From Persephonella marina EX-H1 (GTDB taxonomy: Bacteria; Aquificota; Aquificia; Aquificales; Hydrogenothermaceae), in the NCBI RefSeq assembly GCF_000021565.1, contig NC_012440.1, positions 1,566,210-1,630,209 of the forward strand: a DNA stretch of 64,000 nucleotides. The letters run 5' to 3'. Shown piece by piece: positions 62,026 through 64,000 of this stretch. Under the pieces are notes generated by a model that saw only the letters and a program-made list of their open reading frames with translations, did not search any database and was not told the DNA's origin. A program made the position numbers and the translations under genes. How positions within the stretch are numbered: the first letter of the stretch is position 1; the number at the start of each line of letters is the position of its first letter.

Positions 62026-63966
62026 ATGGTAAAGCTTAATATAAAAAGGTTTGGTGAGTATGAGTTTGAAGACGGTGTTACCCTGAAAGATATCATCTCA
62101 GCCCTTGAAGGTGAGGGGAAGAAGATAAAAAATGTTGTTGGTGGAAAGCTTAACGATCAGATAATAGATCTCCACACACCTATTAGAACAGGAGGGGATC
62201 TCACATTTCTCACAAAAAAAGATCCTGAAAGCCTTGAGATTTTAAGACACTCATTTGCACATATAATGGCACAGGCTTTAAAGGAGCTTTACGGTGATAA
62301 AAATGTTCATCTCGGTATAGGTCCAACAACTGAGAACGGCTTTTACTACGATGTTGAGATAGAGGGAAAAAGACTTACAGAAGAGGATCTTCCAGTTATT
62401 GAAGAGAAGATGAGGGAGATAATAGAGAGAAACTGTGAGATAGAGAGAAAAGAACTTCCAAGGGATGAGGCGTTAAAGCTTTTTGAGGAAAAAAGGGAGA
62501 TATACAAGATAGATATAATAAAACACCAGATACCTGAAGGGGAGCCTATATCCGTTTATCAGCAGTGTGATTTTATAGATCTGTGTAGAGGTCCACACCT
62601 TCTTTCAACAGGAGAAGCGGGCGTTTTTAAACTTGTTTCACTTGCAGGAGCATACTGGAGGGGAAAAGAAGGAAATCCTATGCTCCAGAGAATTTACGGT
62701 GTTGCCTTCTGGAATGAGAAGGATCTGAAAAAGTATATGAATATGCTTGAGGAGGCTAAGAAGAGGGATCACAGAAAGCTCGGCAGGGAGCTTGAGCTTT
62801 TTATAATAGATGAGGATGTTGGTGGTGGTCTTGCACTGTGGCTTCCAAAGGGAGCTGTTATAAGAAATGAGATAGAGACAGCATGGAAGGAGGAGCATAT
62901 AAAGAGAGGTTACCAGCTTGTTTACACACCTCATGTAGGAAAGGAACAGCTCTGGCAGACAAGCGGACATGTTGATTTTTACAGGGAGAATATGTTTCCA
63001 GAGATGATGATAGAGGAGGAGGGATACTTTGTTAAACCTATGAACTGCCCTTTCCATGTTGAGATATACAAATCAAGACAGAGAAGTTATAAGGAACTTC
63101 CTATAAAACTTGCAGAGCTTGGAACGGTTTACAGGTATGAGAGAAGCGGAGTTTTACACGGTCTTATGAGGGTTAGGGGATTTACACAGGATGATGCACA
63201 TATAATATGCAGGGAGGATCAGGTTGAGAAGGAGATACAGGATGTTCTCCATCTTGTACTTGATACTTTAAGAACATACGGTTTTAATGAGTTTCAGATA
63301 TTCCTCTCAACAAGACCTGAAAAGTCTGTAGGTGATGACAGGATGTGGGAGGTGGCAACAGAGTCCCTCAGGAAGGCTATAGAAAGTGTTGGTCTTGATT
63401 ACCAGATTGATGAAGGGGGTGGGGCATTTTACGGACCTAAAATAGACGTCAAGATAAAAGATGCTATAGGCAGAATGTGGCAGTGTTCCACAATCCAGTT
63501 TGATTTTAATCTTCCAGAGAGATTTGATATGTACTACATAGGGGAAGACAATAAGAGACACAGACCTTATATGATACACAGGGCTATATTCGGTTCAATA
63601 GAGAGATTTATAGGTGTTCTTATTGAGCATTACGCAGGTCTTCTACCTCTCTGGCTTTCTCCTGTTCAGGCAAAGATAATTCCTGTTGCAGACACACATA
63701 TACCGTATGCAAAGGAGGTTGAAAAGAAGCTTAAAGAGGCAGGATTGAGGGTTGAGGTTGATGAGAGATCAGAGAGGATGAATAGAAAGATAAGGGATGC
63801 GGAACTACAGAAGATACCTTATATGCTGATTGTTGGGGATAAAGAACAGCAGACAGGAAGTGTATCTGTAAGAACCAAGAAAAAGGGAAATGTAGGTCTT
63901 TTCACTGTGGATCAGTTTATCCAGAATGCTAAAAAACTGATAGAGGAGAGATCAACAGAGCTGTGA
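62026..63966 (+). CDS. thrS: Threonyl-tRNA synthetase
   Basis: The 646-residue class II synthetase is complete. Its TGS domain (about 1-65) is followed by the editing domain with HSFAHIMAQAL and the second Cys-x3-GPH-type site (CDFIDLCRGPH). The catalytic core has MNCPFHVEIYK with the zinc-binding Cys, YRYERSGVLHGLMRVRGFTQDDAHI, and the anticodon domain ends with LIVGDKEQQTGSVSVR. AAGGAGG lies 12 bp upstream of the ATG, rather far, but an in-frame TAG directly before fixes the start. A stem-loop overlaps its stop codon. Confidence 0.97.
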   Translation: MVKLNIKRFGEYEFEDGVTLKDIISALEGEGKKIKNVVGGKLNDQIIDLHTPIRTGGDLTFLTKKDPESLEILRHSFAHIMAQALKELYGDKNVHLGIGPTTENGFYYDVEIEGKRLTEEDLPVIEEKMREIIERNCEIERKELPRDEALKLFEEKREIYKIDIIKHQIPEGEPISVYQQCDFIDLCRGPHLLSTGEAGVFKLVSLAGAYWRGKEGNPMLQRIYGVAFWNEKDLKKYMNMLEEAKKRDHRKLGRELELFIIDEDVGGGLALWLPKGAVIRNEIETAWKEEHIKRGYQLVYTPHVGKEQLWQTSGHVDFYRENMFPEMMIEEEGYFVKPMNCPFHVEIYKSRQRSYKELPIKLAELGTVYRYERSGVLHGLMRVRGFTQDDAHIICREDQVEKEIQDVLHLVLDTLRTYGFNEFQIFLSTRPEKSVGDDRMWEVATESLRKAIESVGLDYQIDEGGGAFYGPKIDVKIKDAIGRMWQCSTIQFDFNLPERFDMYYIGEDNKRHRPYMIHRAIFGSIERFIGVLIEHYAGLLPLWLSPVQAKIIPVADTHIPYAKEVEKKLKEAGLRVEVDERSERMNRKIRDAELQKIPYMLIVGDKEQQTGSVSVRTKKKGNVGLFTVDQFIQNAKKLIEERSTEL

Positions 63967-63985
63967 AGGGTTTAGTCCCCTTCAC
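63963..63985 (+). terminator. Stem-loop at the thrS 3' end
   Basis: GTGAAGGG (63963-63970) and CCCTTCAC (63978-63985) form a perfect 8-bp stem with a 7-nt loop, covering the thrS stop codon. No T run follows in the visible sequence, so it may be a weak terminator or a protective 3' hairpin. Confidence 0.5.
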
Positions 63986-64000
63986 ACTCCCATTTATAGC

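Overview
This window looks like chromosome of a thermophilic, low-GC, flagellated Gram-negative bacterium of the Aquificales, most likely a Persephonella-like member of the Hydrogenothermaceae. I base this on gene content and style rather than on a database match. Arginine codons are mostly AGA/AGG and isoleucine is often ATA. Genes are packed with 4-50 nt overlaps, and TTG starts are frequent. A stand-alone biotin carboxylase of the type used in the reductive TCA cycle is present, as are BamA, TonB-receptor and TolC-like outer-membrane proteins. There are no rRNA or tRNA genes, CRISPR arrays or insertion sequences that I can see.

Region 1 (1-10810, all leftward) is a flagellin and flagellin-glycosylation locus. 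It holds fliD (cut by the window edge), flaG, flagellin with its own sigma-28 promoter, a Maf-type glycosyltransferase, and a nearly complete legionaminic (nonulosonic) acid pathway: legB, legC, legH, legI, legG, ptmE, legF. A PIN/DUF2281-type toxin-antitoxin pair with its own promoter sits between legI and legG. Region 2 (10811-24624) starts with a 421-bp gene-poor stretch. It continues with a TauE/SafE permease, a rightward run (GT39, pabC, lysC, biotin carboxylase, eno, ftsB-like, gph), a leftward argJ/coiled-coil/nuoG/yceD group, and dcd.

Region 3 (24621-33770) has a lipoprotein hydrolase, ridA, hisA, ubiB, a divergent thyX and an EAL-HDOD regulator leftward. Rightward it has a macrodomain protein coupled to a membrane-anchored nuclease-fold protein and an M16 protease. 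Region 4 (33771-40802, leftward) is a tightly overlapping seven-gene operon: flavin reductase, Fur-family regulator, TolC-like protein, MobA, TonB-dependent receptor, a small periplasmic protein that I align by eye to YfiR/DUF4154, and a membrane GGDEF-EAL protein. I read the last three as an outer membrane-to-c-di-GMP relay under metal-responsive control. This is the best candidate here for an undescribed system.

Region 5 (40851-46878) has tatC, tatA/B, bamA and a second GT39 enzyme, then thiD rightward. Region 6 (46875-54117) has comF, ugd, an AI-2E permease, speD and metH. speD and metH are divergent, with overlapping -10 elements, and speD is preceded and overlapped by a short ribosome-binding-site-bearing reading frame in another frame. 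Region 7 (54102-64000) has DUF523/DUF1722, hemH, a small membrane protein, rpoD-dnaG leftward, and folP-cdaA-cdaR-thrS rightward.

Functions come from motifs read by eye. No searches were run.
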